Assembly: GCA_009602725.1 (NCBI GenBank)
Contig: WELB01000303.1
Coordinates: forward strand, 75,721 to 86,082
Direction of reading: 5' to 3'
Length of the DNA stretch: 10,362 bases
Source: Spirogloea muscicola
Lineage: Eukaryota; Streptophyta; Zygnematophyceae; Spirogloeales; Spirogloeaceae
Under the pieces are notes generated by a model. That model was not told the DNA's origin. It saw only the letters and a program-made list of their open reading frames with translations, and did not search any database. Every line of letters starts with the position of its first letter. The stretch's first letter is position 1. The translations under genes and the position numbers were made by a program. Of the stretch, positions 1 through 7,118 are shown in pieces.

Positions 1-12
1 GGGCGAGGGAGG

Positions 13-90
13 GGGAGAGGGAGAGGGAGAGGGAGAGGGAGAGGGAGAGGGAGAGGGAGAGGGAGAGGGAGAGGGAGAGGGAGAGGGAGA
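13..90. repeat. (GGGAGA)n microsatellite in an ELMO intron
   Basis: Thirteen perfect tandem copies of the hexamer GGGAGA, with imperfect copies on both sides. The + strand is purely purine here and the tract ends about 55 bp before the splice acceptor at 148. Regularly spaced GGG runs and the mirror-symmetric purine tract give G-quadruplex or triplex potential. Confidence 0.97.
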
Positions 91-148
91 GGGAGGAAGG
101 GCGGTGGGGGGCCTGAGCTTGGTTGATGGTTGCCTCACTCTGTTGCAG

Positions 149-584
149 ATGACGAAAATGCATTTGAGGAGCTATACTGCATGGCGTTCCAGATGCTGGA
201 CGTGCAGTGGCTGTCAATGGGCGCCTCGTACATGGAGTTCAATGTGAGTGGGCCTGCCGCATGCTTAGTGGGTGCCGGGCATCATGCCTGCTGGGTTCTA
301 TCTAGCAGGAAGGCTTGTCGTATCCATGGCAAGGCCCTGGTCAAGCTCGGGTTAGGGTGGCAGAGTGCAGGCCCGTCTAGGCGCGAGCTTTTGCAGGCAG
401 AGCAGCTGGGGAGGAGCTGGGAGCAAGGCATGAAGCACGCGGTCGGTGATTGCAGGCCGTGATGGCGGCGACGAGGGCGCAGCTGGAGCAGGCGCTGAGC
501 ATGGAGGGCGAGCGGGGCGGCGGCAGCGGCAGCGCGGGCGCGGCGGCGGCAGCATTGGCGCGGCGGGACCTGCTGGAGGAGTGA
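149..584 (+). CDS. ELMO-domain protein, C-terminal exons (partial gene)
   Basis: These are the last two visible exons of an ELMO/CED-12 domain gene whose 5' part lies outside the window. Exon 149-243 follows a TTGCAG acceptor and encodes NAFEELYCMAFQMLD, then QWLSMGASYMEFN. It ends at a GTGAGT donor (intron 244-455, phase 0). The last exon, 456-584, encodes AVMAATRAQLEQALSMEG, then a Gly/Ser/Ala-rich tail ending RRDLLEE and a TGA at 582-584. The pattern LYCxAFQMxDxQWLxxxASYMEFN followed by a TRAQLE helix is the end of the ELMO domain in small plant ELMO proteins. In animals ELMO works with DOCK GEFs to activate Rac-type GTPases; the plant proteins are less well understood. The Ala/Gly-rich tail replaces the short hydrophobic C-terminus I expect in land plants. 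The family call is strong; the exact start of the upstream exon is unknown. Confidence 0.85.
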
Positions 585-708
585 GGGGCAGAGGCCAGTG
601 ATGGCCATTTGGTTCTGGGGTGTGGGGAAGCTTTTCAGCTCTTGCTCAACAGTACTCGCCCCTTCGGACCTTGTCCATTCTTTTTGGGCTCGCATTTCAC
701 AGGCCTCG

Positions 709-886
709 CCCCTTTTGGAAGACCTTACTTTTTTCTGGCCTGGCCTCTCACTGCCATCGCCTTACTTTCGCAGAGCTGTTTCTCTTTGGGCTTTCTTGGA
801 CCTTCTTTTCTAGAAGGAAAGCTCTTCCAATGTAAGGCAGTGGCTGTGAGAAGCCAGCCGAAAGAGATGAACAAGGTCTGAAAGGG
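709..886. repeat. Imperfect fold-back inverted repeat
   Basis: The left arm, about 709-785, is similar to the reverse complement of 812-886, with a loop of about 26 bp. Matching blocks include AGACCTT, a TGGC(C/T)TCTCAC block, GCCTTAC and AGAGCT, interrupted by mismatches and small gaps. It could be a decayed MITE or fold-back element, or a hairpin in the ELMO 3' UTR. No terminal repeat or target duplication clearly bounds it. Confidence 0.65.
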
Positions 887-1144
887 ATTCACGGACCTTG
901 TCCTTCCTTCTGGACCCTTCGGAAGCGCTTGTTCTTCTGTCTTCCTTGGTTTCGCACAGTCCGCTATCCCCCCTAAGCATGAGGCTTGACTTTGGTGTGC
1001 CCCCTTCTGCACTAGCGTTTGCCCGAGCAGTCTGATCTGGCCTCCCCGTCATTCCATGCGCACCGCTCACCTTCGCTTTCCCTGTACAGTGGCTCTCATC
1101 CGGCATCTGGCCCGGCTGATTGACGAGCGTCGTCGCAAGAGGAA

Positions 1145-1157
1145 GGGGGGGGGGGGG
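1145..1157 (+). repeat. Homopolymer G13
   Basis: Thirteen consecutive G residues, likely polymorphic and prone to sequencing error. Confidence 0.95.
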
Positions 1158-1466
1158 AAGCTTGGGGCACACTAGCATTCCGCAGGCTATTGTTGCATAG
1201 TCCAGAATGCGCTATCGCTTAATTTGCAATGCTCCAAAGCTCTGGCTATTCAGTCAGCGTGCTGGGCGCGCTCCAAGTCAGGCCACTGGCTTCCATGGCG
1301 CTGCTCCGGCTCCCAAAGTGAGCCCGTCGAATTTACATTCTCTCACTCGTGGGTACTTAACGTCACACTGTCTGTTACCTTAGCCCCCGGTAGCACAGGG
1401 CTCCGTTCCATGTAGCCCCACTTCCTGCAATTGTCAGTCTCCCTTCAGCGGTCCATGGCCCACGCC

Positions 1467-1701
1467 TTGCAGCTGCGTGCTGGCCGTGCTCTTGCTGCGG
1501 CCTCCGGCTTCGTCAGGGGGATAGTTTTCGGGCAGCTAGTCTGTCGGATTCGAGGCTCCTCACTTATAACCACCGAGTGGTCCATCCTCCCCCCGTTCTG
1601 ACATGGCATCTTCCGGCCCCTTTGTAGCTGCGTGCCGGCCGAGCCCTCGCTGCTGCCTCTGGCTCTGGCCAGGGGACATACTTCCAGGAGCATAGTCTCT
1701 C
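1467..1701 (+). repeat. Two diverged direct repeats, offset 155 bp
   Basis: Segment 1467-1545 is similar to 1622-1701. Both start TTG(C/T)AGCTGCGTGC(T/C)GGCC, continue through a CTGC(G/T)GCCTC(C/T)GGCT block and CAGGGG, and end near TAGTCT. This is an old local duplication with no recognisable coding content. Confidence 0.7.
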
Positions 1702-1818
1702 TGACCTGCGACTGCTTAGCAGGGGTTACTGAGTGATTAGTAGCTGCTTTGTTTCTTCTTGTGTGCTTGTCTTTCTTAGTGCTTCACCTAAGTGCTTCGA
1801 TTAGCCCCCTTCTTGAAC

Positions 1819-1977
1819 TGTGTTCATTCTATTTCTTGGGCTGGCTGTTCCAGCCCATATCCTCAATGGGCGAGCCCTTTCTTTGTAGCTGCTACACGCG
1901 TGTAGGCCCCTCTTTCTTTGCCAATTCTTGTCGGGCTGGCTTTTTGCAGCCCTTGCCCCCATTGGGAGTGCCACTTC
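1819..1977 (+). repeat. Two diverged hairpin-bearing direct repeats
   Basis: About 1819-1882 is similar to about 1908-1977. Each carries a GGGCTGGCT...CAGCCC block, then an ATTGGG- or AATGGG-like block and a pyrimidine-rich TTTCTTT segment. Each also folds into a small hairpin: 1838-1856 (stem GGGCTGG/CCAGCCC) and 1933-1952 (stem GGGCTG/CAGCCC). The repeats stop close to the transposon insertion point. Confidence 0.6.
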
Positions 1978-1998
1978 TTCTTTTGCGTGAGCAATGTA

Positions 1999-2021
1999 CA
2001 GTCATACCTCGATATAGGCAC
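1999..2021 (+). repeat. Left terminal inverted repeat of the pogo-like element
   Basis: A 23-bp end starting CAGTCATACCTCG and ending TAGGCAC, just after the TA at 1997-1998. The CAG start and TA flank are usual for pogo/Tigger ends. Confidence 0.93.
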
Positions 2022-2127
2022 CCCAGAATATAGGCACATCCTCGATAGTGGCATCATTTTGCGGGAAGCATTTTTTCCCCCAGGCAAAAGTGACTCGATA
2101 AGGGAACGTGCCGTTATTTAGAGGCAC
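2008..2127 (+). repeat. Iterated subterminal motif at the left end
   Basis: A motif close to CTCGATATAGGCAC recurs: 2008-2021, 2026-2037 (partial, GAATATAGGCAC), 2041-2054, 2094-2107 and 2114-2127 (TTATTTAGAGGCAC). Such subterminal repeats often bind transposase in other DNA transposons; that role is inferred here. Confidence 0.6.
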
Positions 2128-3407
2128 AGTTTTTCGGGGCAGATTCCCCCACTAGAAGTGCCTGTATGATAACAAATCAACACATCTCTTATATTCTCTA
2201 CAGGCCGGGGGGTAATGAACCGGGCGCGAGGGTTTGGGGCTTTACTGCCTCGGAAAGCAAGCGCAGAGCGGCGAGAGAAGGCGCGCGGTGCGCATGAAAT
2301 TGAAAGGGAGGCCAATTCTAGCCTTACAAATGTCATTTTAACTGGGTAATGAGCTGGCTAAGGGGGACACTAATATCCCCGAGTGAGCACATGCATATCG
2401 GACAAGCTATACTGAGGAGCCAAACCACCCCCACGGAAGCCATTAGCCTGGGCTAATGCACGACCAGCACCCTGGTGGATCGCGAGTGCCTGAGAGCGCT
2501 GCAGACTCAACGATAACCGCATTCTAAAGCATGCAACTATGGCTTGCGGGACGCTAGAATGGCCTAAGCTCATCACCGTCTCCCCGACGGCCCCCACCAG
2601 TCTCCATGCCTCCCAGACGGCCCCCACCCTTCTCCAAGCCACCGCGTCACGAGGCCCTCTTTGAGACCGCTGCTCGCCGCTAGCGCCGCTTCCAGGCGGT
2701 CGTTGACGGCTTCGTCTTCGTCGCGGAACGAGCCTCGTCGGCCCACAGGAAACACACGGCGCACGGGAGCCGCCTCCTCGTCGGCCTCGAAGCGCGGCGA
2801 GGCTTTGGCGCCACCGCCTTCGCCTGCGCCTCCTGCCACCGCCACCTGCGCTCGCGGCGCCTGCGGCAGCAAGCGGCAGGGGCCGACGCCTGCGGCGCCT
2901 CTGGCGGCAAGCGGCAGGCGCTCCAGGCAAGCGCCGCAGGCTCCTGACTGCCTGCCACTGCTACCTTCGCTTGCGGCGCCTCTGGTGGGAGGCGGCGAAG
3001 GCCGACGCCGCAGGCAGCTGCTCGCTGCCAGCCGCGGCAAGCAGCAACCTCTAGTTGGAGGGGCCCTCCACTCGCGACTTATCCTTGTGGTAAGCTCTCC
3101 TCCAACAGTCATGGCTTTGAATTCTTGGTTGCTCGCACTTGCTGCTGTGAGGGCACGGCCTGCGCATGCCGTACACAACCACGATAGTCTTGAGCACTCT
3201 CGCCTCATTGCATTGTAAGAGTCGCCTTTGAGAGGAATACTTTGCTTGAGACAACTCTTCCTTATTGCCTTCCGAGCTTGCTTGACCTACTTATGCATCT
3301 CCCAAGGGCTTCCTCCTTAAGGCTATGGCCGCACAGTGCCTCGTAGACATGCGAATCCTGATGTCAAGGGTATGCACGTTCGCGTCTTCTCATGCAGGAA
3401 TGTAAAG
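2128..3407. other. 5' non-coding part of the transposon, GC-rich core
   Basis: This segment lies between the left end and the first recognisable transposase ATG. The stretch from about 2570 to 3060 is strikingly GC-rich and made of short repeated blocks (GCGGCGCCTCTGG, CAAGCGGCAGG, GCCGACGCC), unlike the AT-richer transposase exons. Long open frames occur on both strands here (+ 2661-3218; - 3208-2573), as expected of low-complexity GC-rich DNA, and none resembles a known protein. It may be a 5' UTR and promoter, or a captured host fragment. TCATGCAG, ending at 3396, is a possible 3' splice site for a 5' leader intron. Confidence 0.5.
2586..2645 (+). repeat. Two tandem 30-bp units
   Basis: Both units start with GACGGCCCCCACC and share TCTCCA further on; about 24 of 30 positions match. 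They sit at the left edge of the GC-rich core of the transposon. Confidence 0.75.
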
Positions 3408-5656
3408 ATGGCCACAGTGAGAAAGGACCATAGGGTCGGTTTCACGAACCTAGATAGAAGGCGGATATGTGAATTGAAACGCGATAATCCTTCCTTCAGC
3501 CAGATGAGATTGCTAGAGCGGCAACGAAGAACCTCAAAAAGCAAGTCAGCCGAACCAATGTCTGTAAGATTCTTCGTGAAGCACCCAAGTGGATGAGCAT
3601 GCCTGAGACAACTCATAACCAAGTGCGGCAAAGCAACCCGAAGTGGAAGAATGTCGAAGAGGCCACGTTTCCATGGTTTCAAAGTGTATGTGGTATCCTC
3701 CCCTTTGTGGCTTGGTGCATGCTAATGCCCCCAATGGAATCTGTGCATAGCATTCTGATATGTCGTAGAAATATGTCTTGGTTTTGGGTTGCACATGCTT
3801 GCAATGTGTTCGGTTGACTTGAGTACTGTACGTTGTCTCGATTGCAGAAAACTAAAGTGGTACGACATATTAGCGACGACCAACTGGGGGTCGTGGCCAG
3901 CCACTTTGCAGGAAAGCTTGGTGTTGCAGATTTCAAGGGCTCGAGAGGATGGTTGTGTAACTTTAAAAGAGTTACGGCATGAAGTTGCATGCTATCTACG
4001 GGGAGGCTGCATCGGCTGATGAAGCTGGTGTTGATCTAGCTCGGCTTGTTGTTCCAAAAATAATCGAGGATGGTGGCTATGGCCCAGAAGAAGTATATAA
4101 TTTTGATGAGACTGGTCGTTTCTGGAAGGCCAAGCCTTCCAGATGCAATGCAACAGGTCGGTGATTGCACTTGCTCAATATATGAAATGGCAATGGACAT
4201 AGCTGATATTGGGTTGCTGAAGAAAACTCTTGAGGTGATTCTGACATTGGCATACCTGGACGTTGTGCAGGACCTGTCCAAGGTACCAAGGTAGAGAAGG
4301 AGAGATTTACCATTGGCTTTTTGTACCAATGTGACTGGCAATGACCGATTGAAGCCTGTCATAATCACAAAGGCAAAGAGACCCAGGACTTTTCCTCCTT
4401 CCTTTGACCCGGATCAGATACTATTCTATCGGCACAATGCATCAGCCTGGATGACAGGGCAAGTGAGTTTTCATCCATGTGATGCAATCGAAAGTGATTC
4501 ATGCTATCGATCATTTGGCACCTTGTAGTGCGCACTCCAGTCCAGCCTGTTGTCATGCGCACTTATATGTGACGATGTGTCCACGCAGATATTCAGAGAG
4601 TGGCTGCGTCATATCAACTCCGAAATGGCAGAACGGCAAAGAAATGTCCTTCTATTTGTGGACAATGCAGGAAGCCACACCCTTGAATTGGAGATAGTTG
4701 ACTTGCATGGATTGAGGCCCGCGCGCCTATCAACCTCACAATTGTGTTCCTCCCTGCTAATACAACAAGCAAACTACAGCCTCTAGATGCAGGCATCATC
4801 GCGTCGTTCAAAAGTAGATACAAGAGTGCGCTTGTGAGGTGGGAGGTTGGGTGGCTTGACGAGGCGGTGCGGAGCAGCCCCACCTTGACCACTGATCCCT
4901 TGCTCAACACCTTGGTCGACAAGAAGAAGCACAATATTTACGAGGTAATAATCTACTCTTGCTTCGTTCGAGCTTGCTCTTGTACCATCAGGATGAACAA
5001 TGAAATAATGTGATGTCTACTTTGAATGTAGGCCATTTTGTGGACGTGGAGAATTTGGCATGACATCCCGACACATGTCATTGCCAATTGTTGGCGCAAA
5101 ACTGGCATCCTCCCTAAGTGGACCGTCTATACAAGCACGCTTGTTGATGCCCACAACGCTGGATCACAAGATGACGTATTCAATATGCGTGTGTTACAAG
5201 AAGTCATTGATAGCCTCAAGCTTGGCCCGGACGCCCTCCCGGCTTCAGAATACATCAATTTGCCAGTAGAAAATCAAGTGGGTATATTTATCGTACTACG
5301 TCTTGTCTTGTGTGTGGCATTGTTCATCTAAGTGCATTGTGGACGGTACTTACATCTTCTATTGAAGGTCTTAATAGGTGGAGTCTCCAATGACCGATGA
5401 GGACATCATAGCTGAAGTCATGCCCCCAGTGACGATTGATGAAGAGTAAATCTCCGGCGACCTCCCACCACTGAGGATTACTCATGAGGAAGCCAGTGAC
5501 CATCTGAGGTGTGTCTCTCACTACCTCGCACAAGAATTGCACTTTTTCGGTCCACAAGCTCTTCTCACGTGTGAACGATGGAGGAACTCTGCAACAAGCA
5601 ACGCTAAGCTACATAAGATGAATGAGATACAAACAACAATTGACAACTACGTGGCC
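3408..5656 (+). pseudogene. Pogo/Tigger transposase (CENP-B HTH + DDE_1), broken
   Basis: The frame starts at ATG 3408 (MATVRKDHRVGFTNL...). It has a CENP-B-like HTH (DRRRICELKRDNPSFSQ), a Tc5-type HTH (WFQS, then HFAGKLGVADFKGSRGWL) and a DDE_1 core. Catalytic Asp codons lie at 4105 (YNFDETG), 4661 (LLFVDNAGSH) and 4786 (LQPLDAG), followed by IANCWRKTGIL. D2 and D3 are about 40 residues apart, more than usual, but the count crosses a frameshift. Five GT-AG introns restore similarity: 3686-3847, 4157-4270, 4463-4588, 4945-5031 and 5278-5377. Lesions are frameshifts near 3504 and 3971 (each like a lost base), near 4315 and in 4710-4728, plus TAA 5447-5449. After that stop the same frame still reads like a transposase C-terminus (RITHEEASDHL...) up to IDNYVA near 5656, so the TAA is probably premature. 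The gene is non-functional, but its introns and catalytic residues are well preserved. Confidence 0.92.
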
Positions 5657-5827
5657 TCCAACAACATCGACGACAAGTCGGATGTTGTCGATTGTTGTTT
5701 GTTTCTTATTCATCATATGTGTAGAATAGCGTTGCTTGTCGCAGACTTCCTCCATCGTTCACACGTGAGAAGAGCTTGTGGACCGAAAAAGTGCAATTCT
5801 TGTGCGAGGTAGTGAGAGACACACCTC
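5506..5827. repeat. Near-perfect palindrome: inverted copy of transposase 3' end
   Basis: The 81 bp at 5506-5586 equal the reverse complement of 5747-5827 with no mismatch. Inward, similarity continues through 5587-5650 against 5680-5746 with scattered mismatches and small gaps, leaving a spacer of about 30 bp. The left arm is the in-frame end of the transposase (YLAQELHFFGPQALL...), and the right arm carries the same peptide on the minus strand. Outside the palindrome, 5828-5870 reversed still shows traces of the sequence upstream of 5506 (for example CCGGCGA), so the original inverted copy was longer. Confidence 0.95.
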
Positions 5828-6544
5828 GTCAGCATCAGAGTTCGCCGGTCTTCATTTTTCATTGAGCTTGCAAGGCTCACCAACATCGAGCACGTCTTGA
5901 GGCTAGGTAGAGCTGAAATCTGCACTCCCTCGCTTCCTCCTCCTACTTTCAGGTGCGCTTGCTTGCCCTCTTATATGCAAGCAAGGCACCTATGCATGCT
6001 CGGACCACATGTGCCCTTGCCGAGGCTGGTCCACAATGTAGCCCACATCGCACTTTGCTTGTCTTAGCCAACCCCATCGACTTGCGATCCCATCTAACGC
6101 GTCCTTACATCACCCTTGATATTACTAGTCAGCCTGCCTACACTTGTATGCGAGCTTACAGTCCCACCTCCAATCGGTGTCCTGCAATCTTGCATCGTTG
6201 CATTGAGGGCGCGATGAGCGATGGTAGCCGCTCATTTGGGGTGCTTGGCTCCATCACAATGTGTCTTTTGTACTTGCTCACAAGTGAATTGCCATCTCGA
6301 TTGCCGTGTTTCTCGAGCGGCTTCCCTTCCTTCGCCCCCATGGCCACTTTGAGAGTGGTTGCCACCATTGCTTGCGTTCGGGTGTCTCTTTTGTGGTAGA
6401 AGTGGATGCCCATGTGGGCGATTGTGGTGCCAAGAGAATGATGCTTGCAACCACGTTGCCACCTGAGCTTTGCTCATTCGCCATTTTACAATATAATCTT
6501 ATATATTGCTGATTGTCACGGTAGAAGCACATTTGGAGGCGATA
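5828..6544. other. 3' part of the transposon, no recognised gene
   Basis: This segment lies between the palindrome and the right end of the element. A 148-codon open frame at 5953-6399 starts with a non-ATG codon (GTG) and resembles nothing I know. Minus-strand frames at 6156-6532 overlap it. A small perfect hairpin (stem CTTGCTTGC/GCAAGCAAG) lies near 5957-5986. The segment may be a 3' UTR, an acquired fragment or decayed filler. Confidence 0.45.
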
Positions 6545-6607
6545 GTGCCTCTAACACGACACAAGCACACCTGAATATAGTCACATATTTTCGCCAAACA
6601 GGCCGAC

Positions 6608-6630
6608 GTGCCTACATCGAGGCATGCCTG
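6608..6630 (-). repeat. Right terminal inverted repeat of the pogo-like element
   Basis: Its reverse complement starts CAGGCATGCCTCGATG and ends TAGGCAC, matching the left end at 20 of 23 positions. It is followed by TA at 6631-6632. Confidence 0.93.
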
Positions 6631-6632
6631 TA

Positions 6633-7118
6633 CAGGCTTGCAACCGGCCACCGTTGGATGTCATGAGCACCGCGCGCGCGCCTTCCCTGCTGCCGGCTGC
6701 CGCGAGACAGTGCCTGGAGACGGCCCCGGGAGACGGCCCCTCGCCTCGACGTCAGCCGGCACGGTGCTGGGCAGAGAAGAAAGCGGCTGCTGATATGAAA
6801 GAGTCGGCTGTGAAATGCCAGCCAGATGCATACAGGTGTTCCTGACGGAGCCGTGGGCTAGGCAGACAGGGCGCCCTCAATACCCCCGTGATGAGCTGAG
6901 GGGAGGAAGTGCAACCCCGCTGCGCAAGCCAGAGGCTGCTGCAAGGGCGCGACCAGCGCGGCAGCAGAGGAGGAGCCCGGCGCCGCCTGCCCGCGCCCGC
7001 GGAGCTCCCCCCCCNCCCGGCCCCGCGCGCACCTCCGCTCGCCGTGCAGACCCGCCGCGCTGACTGCTGACTGCTGACTGCTGACTGCTGACTGCTCGCG
7101 CGCGGCGGCGCAGGCGCC
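6633..7118. other. GC-rich upstream region of the PLAC8 gene
   Basis: 486 bp between the right transposon junction and the PLAC8 ATG. It is GC-rich, with a duplicated GGAGACGGCCCC block around 6716-6740, one ambiguous base in a C run (7015), and a heptamer array near the start codon. I see no TATA box. I looked for an upstream exon carrying the missing N-terminal PLAC8 cysteines and did not find a convincing one. Confidence 0.5.
7061..7095 (+). repeat. Heptamer array (TGACTGC)x5
   Basis: Five perfect tandem copies of TGACTGC ending 23 bp before the PLAC8 ATG. It lies in the likely 5' UTR or core promoter. Each junction contains TGCTGAC, which resembles a bZIP half-site; a regulatory role is only a suggestion. 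Confidence 0.9.

Larger units (their letters stand above)
585..1996. other. Intergenic region, no convincing gene
   Basis: About 1.4 kb between the ELMO stop codon and the transposon. No open frame here resembles a known protein. It holds pyrimidine-rich stretches, a fold-back inverted repeat (709-886), a TGTAA motif at 831-835 that could be the ELMO poly(A) signal, a G13 run at 1145-1157, and two sets of diverged direct repeats (1467-1701 and 1820-1977). A short exon-like segment at 1090-1175 is treated under findings. Confidence 0.6.
1999..6630 (+). mobile_element. Complete, decayed pogo/Tigger-type DNA transposon
   Basis: The left end CAGTCATACCTCGATA... (1999-2021) and the reverse complement of the right end (6608-6630) match at 20 of 23 positions. 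A TA dinucleotide lies just outside each end (1997-1998 and 6631-6632), which is the Tc1/mariner target-site duplication. The 4632-bp interior contains, in + orientation, a broken multi-exon transposase with CENP-B-like HTH and DDE_1 domains, as in pogo/Tigger elements. Weaker similarity between the ends continues inward past the 23 bp (about 2083-2129 against 6545-6600 reversed), ending in a shared TTAGAGGCAC-like block. The element is long for the family because of introns, a GC-rich 5' segment, an inverted duplication and an unexplained 3' segment. It cannot encode an intact transposase as it stands. Confidence 0.93.

Noticed and set aside
282-695. Minus-strand frames over the ELMO exons
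   Set aside because: They are antisense to spliced ELMO exons whose product matches the family in correct frame and phase.
2370-3208. Long minus-strand frames (2370-2930 and 2573-3208) inside the transposon
   Set aside because: They lie in GC-rich repeat-built DNA where stop codons are rare in every frame; no domain is recognisable, so no gene is called.
3722-3990. Small open frames over transposase intron 1 and exon 2
   Set aside because: They are in other frames or on the other strand; the spliced plus-strand reading gives the Tc5-type HTH and explains the segment.
5953-6399. 148-codon plus-strand open frame near the right end of the element
   Set aside because: It has no ATG at the start, no recognisable motif and no splice or codon evidence for coding.
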